In this document: piece after piece, positions 1 through 7,500 of the stretch
Numbering within the stretch: position 1 is the first letter of the stretch
Layout of the letters: the number at the start of each line of letters is the position of its first letter
Assembly (NCBI GenBank): GCA_021802375.1
Contig: JAKAAL010000118.1
Span: forward strand, 1 to 9,217
Length of the DNA stretch: 9,217 bases
Direction: 5' to 3'
From: Bacillota bacterium
GTDB taxonomy: Bacteria > Bacillota_E > Sulfobacillia > Sulfobacillales > Sulfobacillaceae
Translations under genes and position numbers: made by a program
Notes under the pieces: generated by a model
Told to the model about the DNA's origin: nothing
The model's database searches: none
Seen by the model: only the letters and a program-made list of their open reading frames with translations

Positions 1-72
1 GCCTGATGCGTGGTCAGCCCCCCCGTAAGACTTAGCGCCATCGGGACAACCGCCGACGACGGCTCGAATCTG

Positions 73-94
73 ACAATTTAGCACGCTAAATTGT
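73..94. repeat. Perfect inverted repeat, 10-bp arms, 2-nt centre
   Basis: ACAATTTAGC at 73-82 is followed by AC and then GCTAAATTGT at 85-94, a perfect 10-bp inverted repeat. It sits at the border between GC-rich and AT-rich sequence. No U-tract follows, so it is not a standard terminator on either strand. A dimeric regulator's operator or the end of a mobile element would both fit; neither can be shown from the sequence. Confidence 0.7.
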
Positions 95-467
95 ACAGGT
101 CGGAATTTTTCGGAACAGCACGGATATGTTAACCGTTTTTCGAATGGCGCGACAACCTGGTTATTGTTTCGGATAGTGATTTGATATCGCCGACATTTTC
201 GGGACGTAATGATCGTATGGGGGAATCATCCGGATTTAGAATTATCGAATGATACCTAAAAATTACACGATGTAAATTTTTCCGTTTAAACTGGTAAGTA
301 GATGGGCAATTATCCATGAAAAAAGGCGTATGTATGAGATTATGTAGTGTACGTAGGTTCATTGTATGCTTTCGTCGTGTGTATTAACGATTTGAAAGGT
401 ATCACTATTTTCTACGTATTTATTTACTACGGACTCAGCCGATTTGTCAGAACTAAACACATACGTT

Positions 468-475
468 AAAGGAGG
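468..475 (+). promoter_or_regulatory. Ribosome binding site of the HD-domain gene
   Basis: AAAGGAGG lies 10 nt before the ATG at 486. This strong site decides the start in favour of ATG 486 over an in-frame TTG at 444, which would have the site inside its coding region. Confidence 0.8.
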
Positions 476-485
476 CAGTCCCATC

Positions 486-1106
486 ATGGATTATAGCCCG
501 TATCTAGAAATCGCGAAGCAGCGTAGTTCACAGGATCCTGCACACGACTTTTTACATGTACAACGTGTATTGAATAATGCAATATTGATTTTATCTGAAA
601 TTCCTGCGGATCAGGAGGTCGTTATTCCAGCGATCTTACTACATGAATTATTTAACCACTCGAAAGGAGATCCAAGATCAAGATACTCAGGAGATCGGTG
701 TGCGGAATTAGCAATGGACATTCTTACGGAGCACAAATATCCTTTAGTAAAATTAGAAAAGGTATTAGAGTGTATTAAGTTCCACTCTTTTTCCCGGGGC
801 GTAATACCTGATCACATTGAAGGGAAAATCGTTCAGGACGCTGATCGATTGGATGCCATTGGCGCAATTGGTGTAGCTCGCTGCTTTGCAAGTTGCGCAG
901 AAATGGAAAGACCATTTTACGATCTAAATGATCCATTTGCTCAGGGTAGGGAACTAGATGACATACACTATGGTTTGGATCATTTCTACATTAAATTACT
1001 TAAACTAGGGGAGAATATGCATACAGCACCTGCCAAAAGTATGGCACACAAAAGAACTGCATTTATGCTGGGTTTTCTTCAGGAATTTAAGAATGAAATC
1101 ATTTGA
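486..1106 (+). CDS. HD-domain phosphohydrolase, YedJ/YpgQ type
   Basis: This is a 206-residue protein of the HD superfamily of metal-dependent phosphohydrolases, close to the small YedJ/YpgQ group. Visible signatures are DPAHDFLHVQRV near residues 17-28 (H20, D21, H24), LLHE at 51-54, KFHSFS at 98-103, and the diagnostic IVQDADRLDAIGAIGVAR near 115-132. The length is typical of the group. Members such as Bacillus YpgQ are reported to act on nucleotide triphosphates; the substrate here cannot be read from sequence. The metal-binding HD doublet reads His53-Glu54, so activity or metal preference may differ. The protein is cytosolic, with no signal peptide or membrane segment. The start is ATG 486, chosen for its AAAGGAGG site. 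The gene is more AT-rich than the cas operon and is separated from it by a terminator, so a CRISPR role is not indicated. Confidence 0.85.
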   Translation: MDYSPYLEIAKQRSSQDPAHDFLHVQRVLNNAILILSEIPADQEVVIPAILLHELFNHSKGDPRSRYSGDRCAELAMDILTEHKYPLVKLEKVLECIKFHSFSRGVIPDHIEGKIVQDADRLDAIGAIGVARCFASCAEMERPFYDLNDPFAQGRELDDIHYGLDHFYIKLLKLGENMHTAPAKSMAHKRTAFMLGFLQEFKNEII

Positions 1107-1139
1107 AACATACGAGGAAACAGGAGAGTTTTGTTGGAA

Positions 1140-1199
1140 ATGGATTGGTTGCCACACTTTTTTGATCTGAACTCCATTACTTCCAAGTTGGGTCATTGA
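1140..1199 (+). CDS. Possible small ORF, 19 residues
   Basis: An ATG at 1140 opens a 19-codon frame reading MDWLPHFFDLNSITSKLGH, with an AGGAG at 1122-1126 about 13 nt upstream. In-frame TTG codons at 1131 and 1134 would be better spaced from that site. The frame ends in a TGA inside the first arm of the hairpin at 1190-1212. It could be a genuine small protein after the HD gene, the remnant of a longer gene, or chance. I recognise no family, and confidence is low because it is so short. Confidence 0.2.
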   Translation: MDWLPHFFDLNSITSKLGH

Positions 1200-1212
1200 C
1201 CTACAATGACCC
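1190..1212. repeat. Perfect 9-bp hairpin downstream of the HD gene
   Basis: GGGTCATTG at 1190-1198 and CAATGACCC at 1204-1212 form a perfect 9-bp stem with a 5-nt loop. The bases after it (TAAAAT) are not a clear U-tract, so it is a poor terminator by itself. It may act with the terminator about 30 nt downstream, stabilise the 3' end of the HD-gene mRNA, or mark a protein-binding site. Confidence 0.7.
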
Positions 1213-1241
1213 TAAAATCGTCACAATGTTAGCGTAAAGTA

Positions 1242-1264
1242 ACGCACCCTTACTGTGCGTTTTT
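1242..1264 (+). terminator. Rho-independent terminator
   Basis: ACGCAC at 1242-1247 and GTGCGT at 1255-1260 form a 6-bp stem with a 7-nt loop, followed directly by TTTT. This is a classic intrinsic terminator on the plus strand. It probably ends the HD-gene transcript and separates it from the cas operon. Confidence 0.75.
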
Positions 1265-1292
1265 AGAATTTTATAAAGAACTTCCATTCTCG

Positions 1293-1310
1293 TTCCACTA
1301 CAAAATCCGG
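1293..1310. repeat. 18-nt direct repeat, copy 1
   Basis: TTCCACTACAAAATCCGG matches the copy at 1349-1366 in 17 of 18 positions, differing at T/C in the seventh base. The copies start 56 nt apart. Function unknown; a pair of protein-binding sites is one possibility. Confidence 0.7.
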
Positions 1311-1348
1311 TCTACAAACTAATGAACCAAGAAATACAAAATGAAGTT

Positions 1349-1366
1349 TTCCACCACAAAATCCGG
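1349..1366. repeat. 18-nt direct repeat, copy 2
   Basis: TTCCACCACAAAATCCGG is the second copy of the repeat at 1293-1310, with 38 nt between the copies. I found no third copy nearby. Confidence 0.7.
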
Positions 1367-1783
1367 ATACCCCAAAATATTTGGTATAGTGACTTTCCCC
1401 CTTCGGTGATTCGTTCCCTGCGTAGAGAGTAATGCAGAAGGAGAAAAGGGGTGTATCAAAAAGGGGGTGGCGACCCGAACCCTGCAACCCGCATTCTGCT
1501 GTGCGTTTGTCTCTCGAAATCTCTGTGTTCACAAGGAAGTCGTTTGGGGTACGTTACGTATCTGTGTGGTACAATGTGAGCAAATTTTGGACCAAGTCAA
1601 ACAATCATGGAATATAGATGGCCACTAGTTAGAAGGCCTGAGCCTCTGCCAGTTTTTGAAGCAGGAAAAATTCATATTTAGGATCTCCCCGAAAGTAGCC
1701 GATATCTAACCAAAATTAACAACGTCGCGTTCTTTTGCCATCATAGTCCGTTAAAATGAGGAAGGTACTATTGGCACCAGGTT

Positions 1784-1811
1784 TTGACATGACATGCAAC
1801 AAGAATACAAG
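1784..1811 (+). promoter_or_regulatory. Sigma-70/A type promoter of the cas operon
   Basis: A perfect -35 TTGACA at 1784-1789 is followed after 16 nt by TACAAG at 1806-1811, a 4-of-6 match to the -10 consensus. Transcription would begin near 1818, giving a leader of about 20 nt before the csb1 ATG at 1840, enough to hold its ribosome binding site. The tandem TGACATGACATG that overlaps the -35 region could be part of a control site, but that is a guess. Confidence 0.65.
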
Positions 1812-1822
1812 ATTTATCAAGA

Positions 1823-1828
1823 AAAGGA
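1823..1828 (+). promoter_or_regulatory. Ribosome binding site of csb1
   Basis: AAAGGA lies 11 nt before the ATG at 1840. Together with the promoter at 1784-1811 it supports this start over an in-frame ATG at 1756, which lies upstream of the promoter. Confidence 0.65.
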
Positions 1829-1839
1829 CGTGTAAGATA

Positions 1840-3048
1840 ATGGATTTCTCCGAGTTCAAGCGGGCGATGCATGACGGGGTCGCATTTGAATTTACCGCGA
1901 AACTGCAAGCAGCCGGTGGAACGAATCATAAGGTATTTCCTCCAACCTATTTGAATGATGATCCGAGTACAAAAGCGAAAATTAAAGCGCGATATGCGAG
2001 AGAAACACGGATTATGGACGATGGACCGGTTCCGACGATTTTGTTGGATTCCATTCCTTCGCAGGCGAATCGTATGGAACAGGCATTGTTGTGCGCTATT
2101 CAGGATGACCAAATGGATTTCACCTTGCCGGTATACGCTGTAACCATTCCAGACCATGGCACTGTCACGTCCATAGATGCGCCGCACCGGGCCTTGGATG
2201 TGATATTTTTGGATTCGGATATTGCGGGTAAGTCGTTATTGAACACTGAATTTGGTCAACAGCTGGCGAATGCGGTGCCCGCTAATGCGACGGCTCTTTA
2301 TCAATATGCTCCGACGGCATTGGTTTTTGGAATGTGGAACTCACACTCGGGCAAAGCGGGAGGCCGCTTTGCCCGGATCATTGCCTCGGAAATCATTGGG
2401 TGGGGCAATATCGTTGAGGGTATTAAAACAGCTAGCCGCATCGACCCGCTGGAGATCGGCAACAAGTCCGAACTGTACAAAGTGGAGGGCGCCGAACGCT
2501 GGGTTTTTGAAAAGCCCAAAGGGGCCAAAAAGGCAGTTAGTCCCGCTACCGTTGGACATGGAAACATTCCGCCAACGATTAACGCAGCCACTGGGGGGGT
2601 CAGCCTCGACCATATCCAACAGCAAACCACGGTTTCAATTCTTGCCCTCCAGGCTCTGCATTTCCCCAATGAAATGGGGACCGTTGTTAAAGGTCGCGAT
2701 GAAGCTGGTCGGGCGGTCTTGGCCGCGTTAGCCCTGGTCGCGGTGAACCTGCAGTTTAATCAGGGGTATCAATTGCGATCAGGATGTCTATTGCAGGCAC
2801 TCGCATCTCCTGTGTGGAGGATTTTGAGTCGCATCGCCACGGATGACCGAGAATGTTCTCTTACACTAGAGGAATCCGTTGCCATCTTTCAACAAGCCGT
2901 GAAGGCTGCGGAAGAATTTGGCTTGGTATGGTGCGCAGATATGCCTACCCTGATGCCCTCCGCCAAGCTCATTAAACTTGTTCAAGAAAGCGACACCCAC
3001 CGAATTTTTGACCTCGAACCAGATCAAGCGTCGAGCCAGGAGGGCTGA
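1840..3048 (+). CDS. csb1: Type I-G Cas7, Csb1 (GSU0053 family)
   Basis: Csb1 is the Cas7-type backbone subunit of the type I-G Cascade; several copies polymerise along the crRNA spacer. The 402-residue product carries the family's hallmark blocks: KVFPPTY at 31-37, LLDSIPSQANRMEQAL at 68-83, DAPHRALDVIFLDS at 113-126, PTALVFGMWNSH at 158-169, then the GGRFARIIASEIIGWG segment and a late LRSGCLLQAL block. Length is normal for the family. An in-frame extension to ATG 1756 exists, but its 28 extra residues are not family-like and the promoter lies inside it, so ATG 1840 is preferred. It is the first gene of the operon; its stop lies 4 nt before csb2, whose ribosome binding site is inside its last codons. 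Bases 2297-2336, residues 153-166, recur in reverse complement at the right end of the window. Confidence 0.95.
   Translation: MDFSEFKRAMHDGVAFEFTAKLQAAGGTNHKVFPPTYLNDDPSTKAKIKARYARETRIMDDGPVPTILLDSIPSQANRMEQALLCAIQDDQMDFTLPVYAVTIPDHGTVTSIDAPHRALDVIFLDSDIAGKSLLNTEFGQQLANAVPANATALYQYAPTALVFGMWNSHSGKAGGRFARIIASEIIGWGNIVEGIKTASRIDPLEIGNKSELYKVEGAERWVFEKPKGAKKAVSPATVGHGNIPPTINAATGGVSLDHIQQQTTVSILALQALHFPNEMGTVVKGRDEAGRAVLAALALVAVNLQFNQGYQLRSGCLLQALASPVWRILSRIATDDRECSLTLEESVAIFQQAVKAAEEFGLVWCADMPTLMPSAKLIKLVQESDTHRIFDLEPDQASSQEG
2297..2336 (+). repeat. 40-nt segment of csb1 repeated inverted at window end
   Basis: These 40 bases inside csb1 match the reverse complement of 9178-9217 at every position. 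They encode residues 153-166, including the conserved PTALVFGMW block. The base after the match (2337, G) differs from its partner at 9177, so this side is the true boundary. The other side cannot be seen because the partner reaches the window edge. Confidence 0.95.
3038..3044 (+). promoter_or_regulatory. Ribosome binding site of csb2
   Basis: AGGAGGG sits inside the last codons of csb1, 8 nt before the ATG at 3053. It decides the csb2 start in favour of 3053 over the in-frame ATG at 2978, which would overlap csb1 by 71 nt and add 25 non-family residues. Confidence 0.8.
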
Positions 3049-3052
3049 TGGT

Positions 3053-4513
3053 ATGCTGAATATCGGGATAGAGTTTTTGGCAGGGCGTTACTATGCCCAA
3101 GATCCCCATTCAGCCCAGTTGCGTGCGGAGTGGCCCCCTCATCCCGACCGCTTGTTTTCGGCATTGGTCTCCACGGCTTATGCCCGGGCTGGGGAGCCAA
3201 CACTCGATCCCGCAGAGCGAGCGGCATTACTGTGGTTGGAAGGTCTTCCTGCTCCCGTCTGGAGCGGCCCCGTGATGTTGGGAACGGGGCGGTTAATGCA
3301 ATCATTCGTGCCGACCAACGCGGTGGATCTGCGGACCGTAGGCGGCAACCGTCTGATTCAATTAGACGCCTTGCCAGAATATCGTTCGCGGCAGTCTCGA
3401 AGTTTTGCGTCCATTGCTGTTGATACACCGGGATATTGGACATGGCCGGATGCGGAAGTGGGTCAGCATGCGGGGGCCGTGAAACGGTTAGTCGAAGGTG
3501 TTGCGAGGTTGGGGGCGAGTTCTTCCTTTGTGCGGCTATGGCTCGAGTCACACCCGCCGGCCGCAACATTGATTCCGGCACCATCTCATGCCGAAAACTC
3601 TGTCGCAATCCGCCTCCCTCATATTGGACGCCTGCAATCCCTTGAACACGCTTTTGCGGCCAATCGCCGACCTAGTTTTAGTATCCCCATCACCTATGCC
3701 CCGCCCTATGAGGGGGCACCAGCAGAATCGGCGGCGCCATCGCCGTGGGCGGCGCTGAGCTATTTTCTGAAGTTTGACCACCCCGTGCGCGATGACATCG
3801 CACAGGGATTGATCTGGAGTGAGGCACTGCGTCGTGCTGTGTTATCCCGGGCCGGCCAGGCCGGGGAGATCCTCGCGGTCCTACATGGGCATGCGAAACT
3901 AGGCCACTGTGCGTTTATTGCGGTGCCCGATGTCGGATATGCACACAGCGATGGCCACCTGCTTGGTGTGGCGGTGCTCCTGCCTTCCGATCTGCCACTC
4001 GGTGACCGTGAAGCCATTTACCAGGTGCTAGCACGAGTGGACCGCGTGGTGGTGCGGGGCCAAGTCGTTGGGTTGACGTCAGTCGCGTCCTTGCCCTCAA
4101 ACCGCGTACCTAGGGGCCTTCGTAGTGAGCGATGGAGTGGGCCCAGGGGAGGAACGACTGATTGGGTTTCCGTGACGCCCGTGGTATTTGACCGATTTCC
4201 TAAAAATCGACGAAGAATCCTGCCAGTGATCCAAACCATGGCTCAGTGGGCCGGATTACCGGAGATCCTAGATGCTCAATTAATCCATGGAACATCCATA
4301 CTGGGTGGGGTGTTCGCTCAAGACTTCATAACAGAGCGTCGGCCGTCTGGAACACCGCACTTTGTGAGTCATCTGTCCGTACTGTTTGCAAAGCCGGTGC
4401 ATGGCCCAATTCTGATGGGTCAATTGAGAAATTTTGGACTGGGACTTTTTATTCCCGTGGTGAAGAAGGAGGTTGGCGATGAAGACGACCACCACCGTAA
4501 TCATAAAATTTAG
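3053..4513 (+). CDS. csb2: Type I-G Cas5-Cas6 fusion, Csb2 (GSU0054 family)
   Basis: Csb2 joins a Cas5-like half, which holds the 5' handle of the crRNA, to a Cas6-like half, which cuts the CRISPR repeat RNA and stays on the 3' hairpin. In this 486-residue product the N-terminal half shows the family block EWPPHPDRLFSALV at 26-39. The C-terminal half ends with the Cas6-type glycine-rich loop in GPILMGQLRNFGLGLFIP at 451-468, preceded by HLSVLFAKPVHG. A histidine-rich block with H278 and H280 precedes GYAHSDGHLLG, a conserved-looking region of the family. I cannot say from sequence which histidine is catalytic. The last 14 residues are charged and His-rich, and their codons overlap the start of cas3 by 35 nt, which favours translational coupling. 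The start at 3053 is supported by AGGAGGG at 3038. Confidence 0.92.
   Translation: MLNIGIEFLAGRYYAQDPHSAQLRAEWPPHPDRLFSALVSTAYARAGEPTLDPAERAALLWLEGLPAPVWSGPVMLGTGRLMQSFVPTNAVDLRTVGGNRLIQLDALPEYRSRQSRSFASIAVDTPGYWTWPDAEVGQHAGAVKRLVEGVARLGASSSFVRLWLESHPPAATLIPAPSHAENSVAIRLPHIGRLQSLEHAFAANRRPSFSIPITYAPPYEGAPAESAAPSPWAALSYFLKFDHPVRDDIAQGLIWSEALRRAVLSRAGQAGEILAVLHGHAKLGHCAFIAVPDVGYAHSDGHLLGVAVLLPSDLPLGDREAIYQVLARVDRVVVRGQVVGLTSVASLPSNRVPRGLRSERWSGPRGGTTDWVSVTPVVFDRFPKNRRRILPVIQTMAQWAGLPEILDAQLIHGTSILGGVFAQDFITERRPSGTPHFVSHLSVLFAKPVHGPILMGQLRNFGLGLFIPVVKKEVGDEDDHHRNHKI
4466..4472 (+). promoter_or_regulatory. Ribosome binding site of cas3
   Basis: AAGGAGG inside the csb2 coding region lies 6 nt before ATG 4479. 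A TTG at 4473 is in the same frame but directly abuts this site, so ATG 4479 is the start. Confidence 0.8.
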
Positions 4514-7500
4514 CGAGTTTTTCCGACTGGTCACGGGATTTGCTCCGTTTACATGGCAGTCCCGGATGGCCGAGGAGATCGCAGCGCAGCGGCGGTGGCC
4601 TGATCAGATTGCCTTGCCGACCGGTGTGGGGAAAAGTAACGTCGTTACGATATGGGCGTATGCCTTGGCAATGGATCTTCTGGATACGCACCAGGTGCGC
4701 CGCATGCCCCTACGCCTGATTTATGTGGTGGATCGACGCATTATTGTGGATGCCGTGGACCAGCAAGCACAAGCCATGGCGACTCTTTTCGCCCAGTCGG
4801 AGGTTCCGGGGATTCGCACTATGGCCGCGGCATTGCGCCCGTACCCCGAGGCGCCCGCCCTGCAAGTAGCGCGCGCACGGGGGGGCGTGCCATCCCGACC
4901 ATTGTGGACACGGGCACCGAATCAGCCAACCATTCTTACCAGCACGGTGGATCAGGCCGGATCACGGTTGCTGTTTCGTGGATATGGCATCTCGCCAGGA
5001 CAACAACCCATTCATGCGGGGTTACTGGGCATAGATTCCCTGTTTGTATTGGATGAAGCACACCTAAGCACTCCGTTCGCGCAGACGCTATTCGCGATCC
5101 GTGGTGCGCAGAAGGAAAGAGAAGCCATGGCAGGGCTGTTACCTTTATCCGTGGTGACGATGTCCGCCACGTTACCTGGAAATGAGGGCGGGTGGGCGTT
5201 TACGCTGAATCCGGCAGAGACTGAAGAATTAGCGGATCGGCTCTGCCGCCCTAAGTGGATGACAATGCAACGCATCCCTCTTACTACGCACAAGGTGCCA
5301 TCTGAGTTGGGCGACGCCGATATGGCGGAGGATGCGAATAATCAAGAAATCGAAGCGGAGCAGTCTAAAAAGACGCCTGATGATTTTTTTGTGAACCGGT
5401 CTCAATTGCAATCGGCCATTGTCACGCAAGTCGCCCGCATCACGAAGGACGTAGGATCAGGGATAGGGGCGGTGGTGGTGGATCATGTAGCAACCGCTCG
5501 TGCCATATTCACCACATTGAAGAAGAAAGCCGCATACGACAAAGCAAAAGAAGGAAATATTCGTGATGTGGTTTTACTGACGGGCCGTATTCGCGGCTAT
5601 GACCGCGACGCCTTGCTCCGTCGGTGGCTACCACAAATGCAAGCACAGCGCACCGGTGATACCGACGAGGGGGGAGTGGTGTGGGTTATCGCCACGCAGA
5701 CGATTGAAGTGGGGGCCGATTTTGATTTTGACGCGCTGATTACCGAATGTGCACCGCTTCCCGCCCTGCGGCAACGGTTAGGACGATTGAATCGACTGGG
5801 CCGAATGACAAGTGGCGTGGGAACGATTGTGCGGCCGGAACACGCCAAAGGCATCTATTCGGATGCGGCACTACGGGCTACATGGGATTGGTTGTCCCGT
5901 CCCGTGAGCGGCCAATACCCAAAGCCGATGAGTGATGCGGCTCTATTCGCTTTGCCGTCATCGTTCAACGAGCTGTCCTCGGCAGAAGTGGACACTGTGA
6001 CCATCGATGGGTCATCCGCCGCGTTGGATAGAGAGATCGCGCAAAATCCCCCGATCGGTACCGAGGATCAGCCGCTAGATGCCCCGATTGTTCTCCTCCC
6101 GCACATTGAGGCATGGTCACAGACTCGTCCCAAACCTCGATGGGAGTCGGATATCACCCCGTTTTTACATGGCAAACAGACCCGCGTGCCGGATGTGCAT
6201 GTGGTTTGGCGCATGGATCTGAGGCAAGACCTATTGCTGCGTGCGTCGCAAGATGAGGAATTAGAAAGCCAGATTGCCGATTATTTGTCATGGGTGCCGC
6301 CCGTGAATGGCGAATCCTTAGACGTTCCGATCTGGGCCGTGCGGGAGTGGTTGGAAGGGGTTGCGGTGCAGCCTCTGCTGGCAGATTTTGATAGCACGGC
6401 GATGGATGCTGTTGACCCTAAGGATCCTAAACAAGGAGAGCGCCGCATGGCATGGCGATGGGAAAGGCCTCATGTGAAGCAATCACAGAATATCGCAAGA
6501 AAGGCCAAACCGTCTGCGTTTTACGTTGTCGCACCTGAAGACATTCATCCCGGCGATACGATTTTGGTTCCAGCAGACTACGGGGGAACCGATGCGTGGG
6601 GGTTGGATCTATGGCCAGACTCTAAAAAGTCCACAGTACCCGTTGTGGATGTCGGAGACTTCGCATCAGCGGTGCAAGGCCGCCGGCACCTGCGACTCAC
6701 TCCCGATTTGATTCAAGCGGGAGTAGCACCCGGCCCCCCTGCCGATATTCCTTGGCGTGCCGCTCTCACCGACCTTGTGGCTTTGACGGGATCTGATACT
6801 TCCCGGGCTGATTTTCGTGCGGCATTGGACCAATGGTTGCAACTTGTGATGCCACTCGTTAGGCCGGAATTGGAATCTATCATGAAGGAATGCCGCGACT
6901 ATTTGCCATCCACGACATGGCAGCTATACCCGGATTCTCTTGGATCCGGCATCGTGATTTTATGGTATGCCAAAGCGCAGACCGAGATGCTCGATGAGGC
7001 TGATGATGCAACAAATTGCTTGGGCGATCAGCCGGGGTTGACGTTGCCTACCTTACAGGAACATCAAGAGGCGGTTTCTGCATGGGTAGATTTGTATACA
7101 CAACACGGCCTAGTTCCAGCGGATTTGGCTGAAGTAGCATGTTGGGCAGGAAAATATCACGACCTGGGCAAACTTGATCCGCGGTTTCAATTGATGATGC
7201 ATGGGGGTGATGTCGTTGCCATGATGGCGGACACTGAACCCATAGCCAAATCCTCTATAGACCCGCGTGATCGACAGGCATTTACCCGGGCTCAACAATC
7301 CGCAAAGTATCCCCAGGGGCAACGGCACGAGGAACTCTCGGTACGGTTGGCTCAATCGCTGGCTTTCGAAGGCATGGATCACGACCATTTGTCTCTGCTG
7401 TGGCACTTGATCGGTACGCACCACGGGTGGGGACGCCCCTGGTTTCCCGCGAATGAAGATCCGGATCCCAGGATCATTACGGCGATCTATCAAGGGCGAC

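Larger units (their letters stand above)
1..485. other. Left-edge non-coding region
   Basis: I see no convincing gene in this stretch. The first ~70 bases are GC-rich; the rest is AT-rich. The plus strand has early stops in all three frames at the left edge. One minus-strand frame stays open from about base 225 to the edge, but it lacks an ATG with a ribosome binding site and its translation looks unlike a protein. The region holds the palindrome at 73-94 and presumably the promoter of the HD-domain gene. A weak candidate is TTGAAA at 392-397 with an AT-rich stretch about 15-18 nt downstream, not good enough to call. Confidence 0.5.
1107..1839. other. Intergenic region between HD gene and cas operon
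   Basis: This 733-nt stretch holds no convincing gene. It contains a possible 19-codon reading frame (1140-1199), a hairpin (1190-1212), an intrinsic terminator (1242-1264), two copies of an 18-nt repeat (1293-1310 and 1349-1366), an imperfect palindrome CCAAAATATTTGG at 1372-1384, and the cas promoter at its right end. Between about 1385 and 1755 I see no clear function. The size and the repeats suggest a regulatory or junction region left by acquisition of the cas cassette; that is inference. Confidence 0.5.

Noticed and set aside
1..225. Minus-strand frame open to the left edge
   Set aside because: No ATG start with a ribosome binding site, and the translation is low in protein-like character; it spans the GC/AT border and the palindrome.
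129..362. Minus-strand frame of 77 codons
   Set aside because: No ribosome binding site, a protein sequence without recognisable features, and location in AT-rich intergenic DNA; more likely chance.
1293..1366. CRISPR-like unit made of two 18-nt repeats and a 38-nt spacer
   Set aside because: Only two copies, repeat too short for a type I system, and no further units on either side.
1263..1617. Overlapping frames on both strands of the intergenic region (61 and 89 codons)
   Set aside because: They contain the direct repeats and show no family motifs; the plus-strand one has a GGAG near its start but its translation looks random.
2252..2731. Long alternative frames inside csb1 on both strands
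   Set aside because: They are shadows of the well-supported csb1 frame and lack family motifs.
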